A stretch of DNA of 64,000 nucleotides from Terribacillus aidingensis (GTDB taxonomy: Bacteria; Bacillota; Bacilli; Bacillales; Amphibacillaceae). Position numbers and translations under genes: made by a program. The stretch's first letter is position 1, and each line of letters opens with the position of its first letter. Where the stretch lies: contig NZ_OBEK01000001.1 of assembly GCF_900215625.1 (NCBI RefSeq), positions 558,001 to 622,000 on the forward strand, given 5' to 3'. Below, in pieces: positions 53,932-61,564 of this stretch. The notes under the pieces are model-generated. The model was not told the DNA's origin, searched no databases, and saw nothing but the letters and a program-made list of their open reading frames with translations.

Positions 53932-55134
53932 TTATGTTTTTTTTACATGAAGTTTCTGCTTATCCCTGCGCCGTTTGGCGAGGTAATCCAGCAGCGTAAA
54001 CAGGAATACCATTAAAAACAGGAAACTCGACAGTTGGAACAAAGTAGCTGTCGAAACATACTGATGAAAGATACCGAGAATAACAGCGCTTAATCCAATG
54101 CCAAAATCAATAGATGAATAGTACATGCCATTTGCAATACCGCTTCTTTCCACATCCGTCTTTGAAATCGTCCAAGCCTGCAGGGCGGGAATCATTGACC
54201 CATAGCCAATTCCAAATAAAGCTCCGGATAAAATGAAGTACCAATTGGCTGTTGCCATACTAAGAATCCACATTGCGATAAAGGCAACGATGGCACAACC
54301 CATGATCAACAGCCAAGGACCTTTTGCGTCGAATAAGCGTCCTGTAAACGGTCTGCTGATTGTCGCACATAATGCATTAGTCAAATAAAAGAGGAATGTT
54401 CCGGTAAGCTGCTGTTCTTCTCCGAATAAGACAAGATACGTAACGATAGAACCGTACCCGAAAGATGTGAAGAATGTGATGAGTACAGGATAAGCGCTTT
54501 TCTTCTCAATGAGAGAATGAAAGAAAGAAAATGCTGGCGGCTGCGCTTGGTTGCGGGCTAGAGTATCAGGTTCTGCGTATCGGGTAAGCGCCAAAAACAG
54601 AAAAGCAACAATGCCAAGCAAGATAGATACAGTAATAAGCGTGCGGAAGCTGTAATTTTGATATAGGTAAATACCGATACTTGGCGCTATAATCATTCCA
54701 ATCGTGATGGAAAGGCCAAAGTACCCCATTCCTTCACCGACTCGTTTTCTTGGTATCAAGTCGACAGCAGCGGTTCCATTGGTTGTAGTACTCCATCCCC
54801 AGGCTGCGCCATGCAGAAAGCGAAAGATTAACAGAAGTGTGACAATTTGAGTGAAAGGATAAAGAATTGTACAAACGAGGAGCAGGAAGGAGCCGATTAA
54901 AATCAGCATCTTCCGTTTCTTCGTTAGTAAGACATGCCCAATAAAAGGGCGAATCAAGATGGCTGCAATGGAAAATGTTGTGGTTACCAGCCCGACCTGT
55001 AAACTGCTGCCGCCGATGGAAGCAATATAAGGCGGCAAATTTGGCAGCAGCATTTGAAAACTCATAAAAGTGAACAGATTGCCAAGTAAGAGGAAAATGA
55101 AAGCCTTCGTCCATAAAGGAGGCTGCGTTGGCAT
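53932..55134 (-). CDS. MFS transporter (DHA1-like)
   Basis: This 400-residue, 12-TM major facilitator has the motif IRPFIGHVLLTKKRKMLILIG (the G-x-L-x-D-R-x-G-R-like loop 2-3) and RFLHGAAWGWSTTTNGTAAV, typical of YfkF/YttB-type exporters of Bacillus. AATAGGAGGACACC precedes the ATG. It lies 11 bp downstream of the AI-2E gene on the same strand, so the two may be cotranscribed. Substrate unknown. Confidence 0.85.
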   Translation of the reverse strand: MPTQPPLWTKAFIFLLLGNLFTFMSFQMLLPNLPPYIASIGGSSLQVGLVTTTFSIAAILIRPFIGHVLLTKKRKMLILIGSFLLLVCTILYPFTQIVTLLLIFRFLHGAAWGWSTTTNGTAAVDLIPRKRVGEGMGYFGLSITIGMIIAPSIGIYLYQNYSFRTLITVSILLGIVAFLFLALTRYAEPDTLARNQAQPPAFSFFHSLIEKKSAYPVLITFFTSFGYGSIVTYLVLFGEEQQLTGTFLFYLTNALCATISRPFTGRLFDAKGPWLLIMGCAIVAFIAMWILSMATANWYFILSGALFGIGYGSMIPALQAWTISKTDVERSGIANGMYYSSIDFGIGLSAVILGIFHQYVSTATLFQLSSFLFLMVFLFTLLDYLAKRRRDKQKLHVKKT

Positions 55135-55145
55135 GTGGTGTCCTC

Positions 55146-56231
55146 CTATTCTGCCTGAGCAGATTCTTTATTCATTCTAGAATTGACCCATTCATTATAG
55201 AAGTGAGTAATAATCGTCTTGCAAACGGCGTAAAAAGGAATAACAAACAACAGACCGAGGAAGCCGGCGACACTTCCTGCAGCTAATATAAGTGTGATGA
55301 CAGTTAATGGATGAATGCTAAGCGCTTTACCCATGACATTTGGAGAAATTAAGTTTCCTTCAATTTGCTGCGCAATCAGCATAACAATAGCTGCTAGAAT
55401 TGCCAGTTTTGGTTCTTGGAAGAAAGCGACCAGAATCGCTGGTACAGCTGCTAAATAAGGCCCGAGAAACGGAATGACATTGAACACGAGACCGATAACG
55501 GCGAGTGTCAACGCATACTCTAAGCCAATAATCCAATAGCCAATGAAGAGCATGGTGCCTACACATAAACTAACAATTAGCTGGCCTTGAATGAATGATG
55601 CCAGCGTGTGATTGATTTCTTCTAACAGTTTCTTTACACTTGCTCCTTTTTTCTTATCAAAGAATTTTGTTACAAATGGAATCAATTTATCCCCATCTTT
55701 AAGCATAAAGAATAAGAAAAAGGGTACAAGAACCAGGGTGAACAAGAAGCTCACCAGGCTAGAAATAAAGCCAATCAGATAACCGGGAATATCCTGTAAT
55801 TTGGATTGCAAATCACTGGCATAGTTCTGAATCGAGTTATCCACTTCATCTGGCAAAGAAGAGTGGTTGTTCTGCCAATAATCAACTAGTTCTGTAAGTT
55901 GGTTCGTAATGGCGGGAATGTTGTTTACAAGTGACTGGTATTGATTCTGAACAATCGAGCCTGCATATTCGTAGACAAGATAACCCAAACCAATGAGCAG
56001 CAGGAATATTGTCAGGATGGCCACCCACTTAGGGAAGCGGATTTTCTCTAGCAGGAGCACGAGCGGCTTTGTAATGTAAAAAAGCAGGCCAGCTGCGATC
56101 ATAGGAAATGCAATTGCGCTTATGTAAGTAAATAGCGGCTGAAAAATAAAATTGACTTTCGCAATTAAGAGAATAAGTGTGAAAGTCAGAACCGCGGCGA
56201 CTAAGCCTTGAAACCATTTTTTCTGTGTCAA
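55146..56231 (-). CDS. AI-2E family transporter (PerM-like)
   Basis: This 361-residue membrane protein has about eight TM helices and the family core motifs VPFFLFFMLKDGD, LASFIQGQLIVSLCVG, FNVIPFLGPYLAAVPA and QQIEGNLISPNVMGKALSIHP. Family members (B. subtilis YdbI, YubA, YtvI) are Na+-coupled exporters or of unknown substrate. The start is TTG 56231 with GGAAAGG 11 nt upstream, a weak initiation region. Confidence 0.88.
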   Translation of the reverse strand: MTQKKWFQGLVAAVLTFTLILLIAKVNFIFQPLFTYISAIAFPMIAAGLLFYITKPLVLLLEKIRFPKWVAILTIFLLLIGLGYLVYEYAGSIVQNQYQSLVNNIPAITNQLTELVDYWQNNHSSLPDEVDNSIQNYASDLQSKLQDIPGYLIGFISSLVSFLFTLVLVPFFLFFMLKDGDKLIPFVTKFFDKKKGASVKKLLEEINHTLASFIQGQLIVSLCVGTMLFIGYWIIGLEYALTLAVIGLVFNVIPFLGPYLAAVPAILVAFFQEPKLAILAAIVMLIAQQIEGNLISPNVMGKALSIHPLTVITLILAAGSVAGFLGLLFVIPFYAVCKTIITHFYNEWVNSRMNKESAQAE

Positions 56232-56406
56232 TGTAAATCAGTACCTTTCCGTGTTTAGTGATATAGCTTAGCATAGCATAGCAGGGCCGTATCGTAACCA
56301 TTTACACAAAGGATTTGTTAAATTTCCAGTAAGGTGGGATTACGCGCCAATTCCAAGGCGGAATGTGGTAGGATATGACTATACTTATTTTCAGGAGGAA
56401 GCATAT

Positions 56407-58125
56407 ATGGTATGGCAAGATACATACAAGAAGTGGAGTACCTTTGAATCACTTGATCCAAAATATAAAGAGGAGCTTGAAAATCTCGCAAATGATGAAA
56501 CTGCTTTAGAAGATGCGTTCTATAAAGAGCTTACATTTGGTACAGGCGGTATGCGCGGTGTGTTAGGAGCAGGCACGAACCGCATGAATATCTATACTGT
56601 CCGCAAAGCCGTGGAAGGTTTGGCTGTCTATTTAGAAGACAATATTACAGATTATAAAGACCGCGGTGTAGCAGTTGCTTATGATTCTCGTTACATGTCA
56701 GCAGAATTTGCAGACGAAACTGCTCGTGTGCTCGGCGCGCACGGAATTCGTGCTCATGTGTTTGAATCTTTACGTCCGACACCGCTATTATCTTTCGCTG
56801 TTCGCCATCTGAAGGCAGCTGCAGGTATAATGATTACAGCCAGTCACAATCCGCCGGAATATAACGGTTTTAAAGTGTATAACGAAGATGGGGGTCAGAT
56901 TCCTCCTGAACAAGCCGAAGCAATCATTGGCGAAATAGCAAAAGTAGAAGATGAACTAGCAGTGGAAGCAGCTGATTTAGAGACAATCCGCAGTAATGGA
57001 CTGCTGCATGTAATCGGAGAAGATGTGGACAACGCTTATTTAAAAGAATTGAAAACAATCTCCAACATGTCGGATTCTGCAGAAGAGCAGTTGGACAAAC
57101 TGCAAATTGTTTTCACGCCTTTACATGGTACATCGCATGATTCTGTTCTTCGGGGATTGGACCAGTTAGGGTTCCAGCATGTTCATGTGGTCAAAGAACA
57201 AGCGCAGCCGGATCCGGAGTTCTCCACTGTGGAATCGCCAAATCCGGAGGAACACCAAGCCTTCGCTCTTGCGATGGAACAAGGTAAAGAAATTGGTGCT
57301 GATGTGCTCATCGGAACAGATCCAGATGCGGATCGTCTAGGTGTGGCAGTTCAAGATGGAAAAGGTGCTTATCAGGTGCTGACAGGTAATCAGCTCGGTA
57401 CACTAATGCTTGATTATGTGCTTACCAATGCATCCGAAGAGGACTTGCGTAATGGGAAACTAGTGAAGACGATTGTAACAACGGAAATGGGCCGCGCGGT
57501 AGCAGCGTCTTACGGTGTTGATACAATTGACACGCTTACTGGTTTCAAATACATTGGAGAAAAGATCAAGCAGTTTGAATCAACATCCGATAAATTCCTA
57601 TTTGGTTATGAAGAAAGCTACGGCTATTTAATCGGTGACTTTGTTCGTGACAAAGATGCAGTGCAAGCAGCAATGATCGCTTGTGAAATGACTGCCCATT
57701 GGCGTGCCCAAGGCAAGACACTTCTAGAAGCGCTGCATGTCTTATATGAGAAGCATGGTTTCTTCCTGGAAGATCTGCATTCGATTACGTTAAAAGGAAA
57801 AGACGGAGCGGCTAAGATTGCCGGCATGATGGATGCTGTTCGTGCTGATACACCAAAAGAGTTAGGCGGCTTGAAGGTGCTTGCAGTAGAAGACTATGCA
57901 ACACAAACACGTCATAATCTTGATTTCGGCAGCGATGAGAAGCTGACACTGCCGAAAGAAAATGTAATCAAGCTATTCCTTGAAAAAGAGAGCTGGGTAT
58001 GTCTGCGTCCATCTGGAACGGAACCGAAAATTAAGAGCTATTATGGCGTCAGCAGCACAAGCTATGACAGCAGCTTAGAACTGCTGGAGCAGCTTAAAGC
58101 AGACCTTTCGAAGTACTTGCAGTAA
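56407..58125 (+). CDS. pgcA: Alpha-phosphoglucomutase PgcA
   Basis: This 572-residue alpha-D-phosphohexomutase interconverts glucose-1-P and glucose-6-P for UDP-glucose, glycolipid and teichoic-acid synthesis. Landmarks are GTGGMRGVLGAGTNRMN, the phosphoserine loop ITASHNPPEYNGFKVYNEDG, the Mg site IGTDPDADRLG, the sugar loop FGYEESYGYL and the phosphate loop RPSGTEPKIKSYYG. ATG 56407 follows AGGAGGAAGC; the frame to 56365 is an unlikely extension. B. subtilis PgcA is 581 residues. Confidence 0.94.
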   Translation: MVWQDTYKKWSTFESLDPKYKEELENLANDETALEDAFYKELTFGTGGMRGVLGAGTNRMNIYTVRKAVEGLAVYLEDNITDYKDRGVAVAYDSRYMSAEFADETARVLGAHGIRAHVFESLRPTPLLSFAVRHLKAAAGIMITASHNPPEYNGFKVYNEDGGQIPPEQAEAIIGEIAKVEDELAVEAADLETIRSNGLLHVIGEDVDNAYLKELKTISNMSDSAEEQLDKLQIVFTPLHGTSHDSVLRGLDQLGFQHVHVVKEQAQPDPEFSTVESPNPEEHQAFALAMEQGKEIGADVLIGTDPDADRLGVAVQDGKGAYQVLTGNQLGTLMLDYVLTNASEEDLRNGKLVKTIVTTEMGRAVAASYGVDTIDTLTGFKYIGEKIKQFESTSDKFLFGYEESYGYLIGDFVRDKDAVQAAMIACEMTAHWRAQGKTLLEALHVLYEKHGFFLEDLHSITLKGKDGAAKIAGMMDAVRADTPKELGGLKVLAVEDYATQTRHNLDFGSDEKLTLPKENVIKLFLEKESWVCLRPSGTEPKIKSYYGVSSTSYDSSLELLEQLKADLSKYLQ

Positions 58126-58128
58126 TAG

Positions 58129-58157
58129 TTGACTTTAATGGAGATTTCAACTACACT
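58129..58157 (+). promoter_or_regulatory. Sigma-A promoter of the Mn riboswitch-terC unit
   Basis: TTGACT (58129-58134), a 17-bp spacer and TACACT (58152-58157), starting 3 bp after the pgcA stop. Confidence 0.8.
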
Positions 58158-58181
58158 GAATTTGTGATAAGCGCAATTTGC

Positions 58182-58302
58182 TTTTAAAGGGGAGTAGCTA
58201 CACAATAAAGTCGTCATTCCGAGAGAAATCTCCGGCTTTATTGGCAACTCAGACGTTGTTAGCGAGACCTTTACCTTCTTGGTAAAGGTCTCGCTTTTTT
58301 TT
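58182..58302 (+). promoter_or_regulatory. yybP-ykoY manganese riboswitch with terminator
   Basis: The aptamer shows the class signature AAAGGGGAGTAGCTA at 58186-58200, two internal stem-loops (TCCGAGAGAAATCTCCGG; TTGGCAACTCAGACGTTG) and the closing AGCGAGACCTTT at 58261-58272, whose CCTTT pairs with AAAGG. The same 3' strand forms a perfect 15-bp terminator (58261-58275 / 58281-58295) with T8. Mn2+ binding should favour the P1 helix and block termination, so it is an ON switch for the TerC gene that follows. Identification is by consensus, not covariance search. Confidence 0.9.
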
Positions 58303-58383
58303 ATGAAAAAGTGTTAAGCCTTTGTCAAGAAGGGGTATGATTGCAAGGAATATCGCATACTAAACTAAAAGGAGCTTAACTAC

Positions 58384-59172
58384 ATGGATGCACAATTACT
58401 TTTTGAGTATGGATGGGTGCTGATTGTCCTTGTCGGACTGGAAGGGATTCTTGCCGCGGATAACGCATTAGTACTCGCGATCATGGTAAGGCATTTACCG
58501 GAAGATCAACGAAAAAAAGCGCTATTTTATGGACTAGTAGGGGCGTTCATTCTTCGCTTCGCTTCTCTGTTTGTCATTTCCTTCCTTGTCGATGTATGGC
58601 AGGTACAAGCGATTGGTGCAGCGTATCTGTTATTTATTTCTATCAAGAACTTGTATGATAAATTTAGTGCGAAAAATGATGATGTTGCGAATAAGAAGCC
58701 AAAGAAGGAAAGTGGCTTCTGGATGACTGTTTTTAAAGTAGAACTTGCTGACTTAGCATTCGCTGTCGATTCCATTCTAGCAGCTGTGGCACTTGCAGTA
58801 GCACTTCCTCCAACAGGGTGGGGAAATGTCGGCAGCTTGGATACCGGACAGTTTGCTGTTGTTTTAGCGGGTGGTATGATTGGTATCATTATTATGCGTT
58901 TTGCAGCGAATGTGTTTGTGGACCTGCTTCATACACGACCAGCTTTGGAAGTTGCCGCATTTATCATCGTCGGATGGGTAGGTGTGAAGTTAGTCGTTAG
59001 TACACTAGCCCACGATGCCTTAGGCGTATTGCCGCATGACTTCGCGCACTCCACTACATGGAAGCTCATCTTCTACGGCGTGCTTGTTGCGATTGCAGTT
59101 ATCGGCTGGATTGTCTCCGGCAAGAACAAAGTGGAGCATAAGCAAGAAGATTCCACGGAAGGAACAGAATAA
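58384..59172 (+). CDS. TerC-family manganese exporter-like protein
   Basis: This 262-residue membrane protein has seven or so TM helices. The two TerC acidic motifs are present: EGILAADNALVLAIMV near the start and ELADLAFAVDSILAAVALA mid-protein, each with Asp/Glu for metal. Preceded by a Mn2+ riboswitch, it corresponds to B. subtilis YkoY (MeeY), which moves Mn2+ out of the cytosol and helps metallate secreted enzymes. AAAAGGAG precedes the ATG. The C-terminus is polar and acidic. Confidence 0.92.
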   Translation: MDAQLLFEYGWVLIVLVGLEGILAADNALVLAIMVRHLPEDQRKKALFYGLVGAFILRFASLFVISFLVDVWQVQAIGAAYLLFISIKNLYDKFSAKNDDVANKKPKKESGFWMTVFKVELADLAFAVDSILAAVALAVALPPTGWGNVGSLDTGQFAVVLAGGMIGIIIMRFAANVFVDLLHTRPALEVAAFIIVGWVGVKLVVSTLAHDALGVLPHDFAHSTTWKLIFYGVLVAIAVIGWIVSGKNKVEHKQEDSTEGTE

Positions 59173-59183
59173 TGCAACGAAAG

Positions 59184-59217
59184 ACCCTTCTGCTATTATG
59201 GCAGAAGGGTTTTTTTA
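59184..59217 (+). terminator. Terminator after terC
   Basis: ACCCTTCTGC/GCAGAAGGGT with a 7-nt loop and T7. Confidence 0.92.
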
Positions 59218-59227
59218 ATCAGACATT

Positions 59228-59256
59228 TTGTCTTTCTACCACAGAAGCGTTAAAAT
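59228..59256 (+). promoter_or_regulatory. Candidate promoter of the OsmC gene
   Basis: TTGTCT (59228-59233), a 17-bp spacer and TAAAAT (59251-59256), about 36 bp before the start. Confidence 0.55.
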
Positions 59257-59291
59257 AAAAGAAAGATATGATAAAGAAAGGGATGCAGACC

Positions 59292-59747
59292 ATGTCAGAA
59301 CATCATTTTCATTTAGCAGCAGCTTGGCCAGGAGGAAGAAACAGCTCTGGTACAATAGAAGCAGGAAATCTAAAGACGGAAATTAGTATTCCGCCTGAGA
59401 TGGGTGGTCCTGGCATTGGTACAAATCCGGATGAAATGCTGCTCGGTGCAGCAGCCACTTGCTATATCATTACCTTGGCAGCGATGATAGAACGAGCGGA
59501 TCTGCCGCTTTCTTCCATGAAGCTGGAGTCAGAGGGCATTGTTGACGAAACAAATGGTGTTATAACATATAAACAGATTATTCATAGACCGACTGTCTAT
59601 TTAAAGGCAGAAGCCACAGATAAGCAATTTCAGATGCTGGAAAGACTGGCCGTGAAAGCAGAAGAAAGCTGTATGATTACAAGGGCAATTAAAGGAAATG
59701 TGGAAGTGAGTCTGGAAGCTGATTTAAACATCGAGCAAACTTCCTGA
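59292..59747 (+). CDS. OsmC-family peroxiredoxin (SACOL1771-type)
   Basis: This 151-residue OsmC/Ohr-fold protein has NPDEMLLGAAATCYIITLAAM with the first catalytic Cys, and AVKAEESCMITRAIKGNV with the second, the usual dithiol pair that reduces organic hydroperoxides. The N-terminal FHLAAAWPGGRNSSGTIEAG follows the SACOL1771 subgroup. The start is taken at ATG 59292 (MSEHHFH); ATG 59283 sits directly on the GGG. It lies 35 bp upstream of zur, possibly cotranscribed. Confidence 0.88.
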   Translation: MSEHHFHLAAAWPGGRNSSGTIEAGNLKTEISIPPEMGGPGIGTNPDEMLLGAAATCYIITLAAMIERADLPLSSMKLESEGIVDETNGVITYKQIIHRPTVYLKAEATDKQFQMLERLAVKAEESCMITRAIKGNVEVSLEADLNIEQTS

Positions 59748-59782
59748 CAAAGCTTTACTTTACAATAAAGGACGGAAAGCGT

Positions 59783-60196
59783 ATGAATAGTGAACGTGCG
59801 ATGCATATTCTGAAAGAGAATGGCTTTAAACAGACAAAGCAGCGCGAAAAACTGTTGGATATATTTCAAGAGCGGTCCCAGTACTCCGCGGTAAACGATC
59901 TTTGGAAGGACTTTCGAGAAGATTTTCCAAGTGCCAGTTACGACACCGTATACCGCAATCTATATACGATGGCTGAGCTCGGTATTTTGGAGATGACAAC
60001 AATTAATGGAGATAAGCATTTCCGTTACCACTGCAATGTAGAAGGCCATCATCACCACTTTATCTGTAAGCAGTGCGGTATAACAAAAGCAATTGATGTT
60101 TGTCCGATAGCTGATGTGCAGACCGAACTGCCGGGTGGTTATACGATAGAAAATCATAGTTTCGAAGTGTATGGTGTATGTCCTGCCTGTCAATAA
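59783..60196 (+). CDS. zur: Zinc-responsive Fur-family repressor Zur
   Basis: This 137-residue Fur-fold regulator has an N-terminal winged helix (KQTKQREKLLDIFQ, SYDTVYRNLYTMAELGILE). The metal region is HHHHFICKQCGITKAIDVCP, and the C-terminal CPACQ pair gives the structural Zn site. The sequence follows B. subtilis Zur more closely than Fur or PerR (LKENGFKQT, VEGHHHHFICKQCG). With zinc it should repress the znuA promoter, whose twin Zur boxes begin 32 bp after its stop. Confidence 0.9.
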   Translation: MNSERAMHILKENGFKQTKQREKLLDIFQERSQYSAVNDLWKDFREDFPSASYDTVYRNLYTMAELGILEMTTINGDKHFRYHCNVEGHHHHFICKQCGITKAIDVCPIADVQTELPGGYTIENHSFEVYGVCPACQ

Positions 60197-60219
60197 TCTA
60201 TTGATAGGCAGTTTTTTTT
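60184..60219 (+). terminator. zur terminator
   Basis: GCCTGTCAATA/TATTGATAGGC (one wobble) with a 3-nt loop and T8; the 5' arm overlaps the last codons. Confidence 0.85.
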
Positions 60220-60227
60220 GAAACAAA

Positions 60228-60270
60228 CGTAACCATTACTGTTTACAAATAGTAATGGTTACGATATAAT
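60228..60270 (+). promoter_or_regulatory. znuA promoter with paired Zur boxes
   Basis: A perfect 13-bp inverted repeat CGTAACCATTACT-N10-AGTAATGGTTACG (60228-60240 / 60251-60263). Each arm by itself fits a Zur half-site pair (TCGTAAC-C-ATTAC against the B. subtilis TCGTAAT-N-ATTACGA). The sigma-A promoter TTTACA (60242-60247)-N17-TATAAT (60265-60270) is threaded between and through them, so bound Zur would cover -35 and spacer. Confidence 0.88.
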
Positions 60271-60306
60271 CTCGAATAGAGTTTATCACGCAACGGGAGG
60301 ATTATT

Positions 60307-61371
60307 ATGTTAAAGAAATCATTATTTGCTATTAGTACCGCTCTCGTGCTTGTTTTACTTGCAGCTTGCTCGGATAGCGGCAGTCAAGACAGCGCAGAAG
60401 AAGGTAAGATGAAGATTTATACGACTATCTATCCAATTCAATATTTTACGGAGCAGATCGGCGGTGACCAAGTTGAAGTGGAATCTGTGCTTCCCCCTGG
60501 AAGTGATGCACACAGCTTCGAACCAACATCCAATCAGCTTGTCAACATCGCAAAAGCTAATGCATTTCTTTATTCCAGTGACGAACTGGAAACATATGCC
60601 GGAACAATAGCTGATGCAATTGGTGATGAAGATGTGACCATTAAGCAATTGGCAGGAGACATTAGTCTGCTTCCATTTGACGAAGAGCACGATCACAGCC
60701 ATGAAGAAGCAGCAGAAGAAGAGCACGACCACAGCCATGAAGAAGCAACAGAAGAAGAGCATGATCACAGCCATGAAGAAGCAGCAGAAGAAGAGCACGA
60801 CCACAGCCATGAAGAAGCAGCAGAAGAAGCACACAACCATGGCAGCGTCGACCCGCACTACTGGCTAGATCCAGAGCGCGCAAAACAAATGGCCGAGAAT
60901 ATAAAAGATACACTTGTTGAGTTGGATTCTGACAACAAAGCTGCTTACGAAGAGAACTATACAGAGGTAGCTCAAAAACTGGACAAACTTAATGAGAAGT
61001 TCCAGCAAACTGTCGAAGGCAAGGAAAATAAGAAAATCATCGTTTCTCATGCTGCTTACGGATATTGGGAAGACCGTTATGGTATTGAACAGATCGCCAT
61101 CACTGGTTTGTCTCCTACCAATGAACCTTCTCAGCAGGAATTAGAAAATATTATTCATACAGCAGAAGATAACAAGTTGAATTACGTTTTATTTGAGCAA
61201 AATGTATCGCCGAAAGTAGCAACTATCGTACAAGATGAGATTAATGCGGATGTTTTGCGTATTCATAACTTGGAAACAATCACGGACGAGGAAGTTAATG
61301 ACGGAGAAGATTATTTCAGTCTGATGAATAATAATATAGAGACACTGGAGCAAGCATTGACAAATAAATAA
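60307..61371 (+). CDS. znuA: Zinc-binding lipoprotein ZnuA/AdcA-like
   Basis: This 354-residue lipoprotein has a signal peptide and lipobox LLAAC (Cys near residue 20). Cluster A-I binding protein folds follow: IYTTIYPIQYFTEQIGGDQV, PPGSDAHSFEPTS (His ligand), GSVDPHYWLDPE (His), VSHAAYGYW (His) and VSPKVATIV with late Asp. Between the first two ligands is a His/Glu-rich loop of four 12-residue repeats (EEHDHSHEEAAE type, about 126-175) that buffers Zn2+. ACGGGAGG precedes the ATG. No permease or ATPase gene follows; znuB and znuC must lie elsewhere. Confidence 0.93.
   Translation: MLKKSLFAISTALVLVLLAACSDSGSQDSAEEGKMKIYTTIYPIQYFTEQIGGDQVEVESVLPPGSDAHSFEPTSNQLVNIAKANAFLYSSDELETYAGTIADAIGDEDVTIKQLAGDISLLPFDEEHDHSHEEAAEEEHDHSHEEATEEEHDHSHEEAAEEEHDHSHEEAAEEAHNHGSVDPHYWLDPERAKQMAENIKDTLVELDSDNKAAYEENYTEVAQKLDKLNEKFQQTVEGKENKKIIVSHAAYGYWEDRYGIEQIAITGLSPTNEPSQQELENIIHTAEDNKLNYVLFEQNVSPKVATIVQDEINADVLRIHNLETITDEEVNDGEDYFSLMNNNIETLEQALTNK
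60682..60825 (+). repeat. 36-bp in-frame tandem repeat encoding the His-rich loop
   Basis: Four units of 36 bp (starts 60682, 60718, 60754, 60790) differ by a few transitions such as GATCAC/GACCAC and AGCA/AACA; a degenerate fifth unit begins at 60826. Units 1 and 3 share GATCAC and units 2 and 4 share GACCAC, as if a 72-bp dimer had duplicated. Confidence 0.88.
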
Positions 61372-61392
61372 ACCTGAATGCTAGTAGCTTAT

Positions 61393-61448
61393 AAAAAATC
61401 TGAACGATGAAGAGAATAAATGAATTCTCTTAAGTTCAGATTTTTTTT
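61393..61448 (+). terminator. znuA terminator
   Basis: A long stem of two helices (AAAATCTGAAC/GTTCAGATTTT and AAGAGAAT/ATTCTCTT) with an internal loop, followed by T8. Confidence 0.85.
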
Positions 61449-61564
61449 CCTCTATAAAAAGAACCGAATATCCGAGCAGGACGTAAACCGCTTTAGTTTT
61501 ATGTTTCGTGAATATTCTAATTTTAAGGTATACTAGTGAAATAGATGTTATTGGAGGGGTACAT

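Noticed and set aside
60355-60913. Minus-strand ORFs opposite the znuA His-rich repeat (167 and 83 residues)
   Set aside because: Repetitive Cys/Leu/Val-rich translations are the mirror of the 36-bp repeat; no initiation signal.
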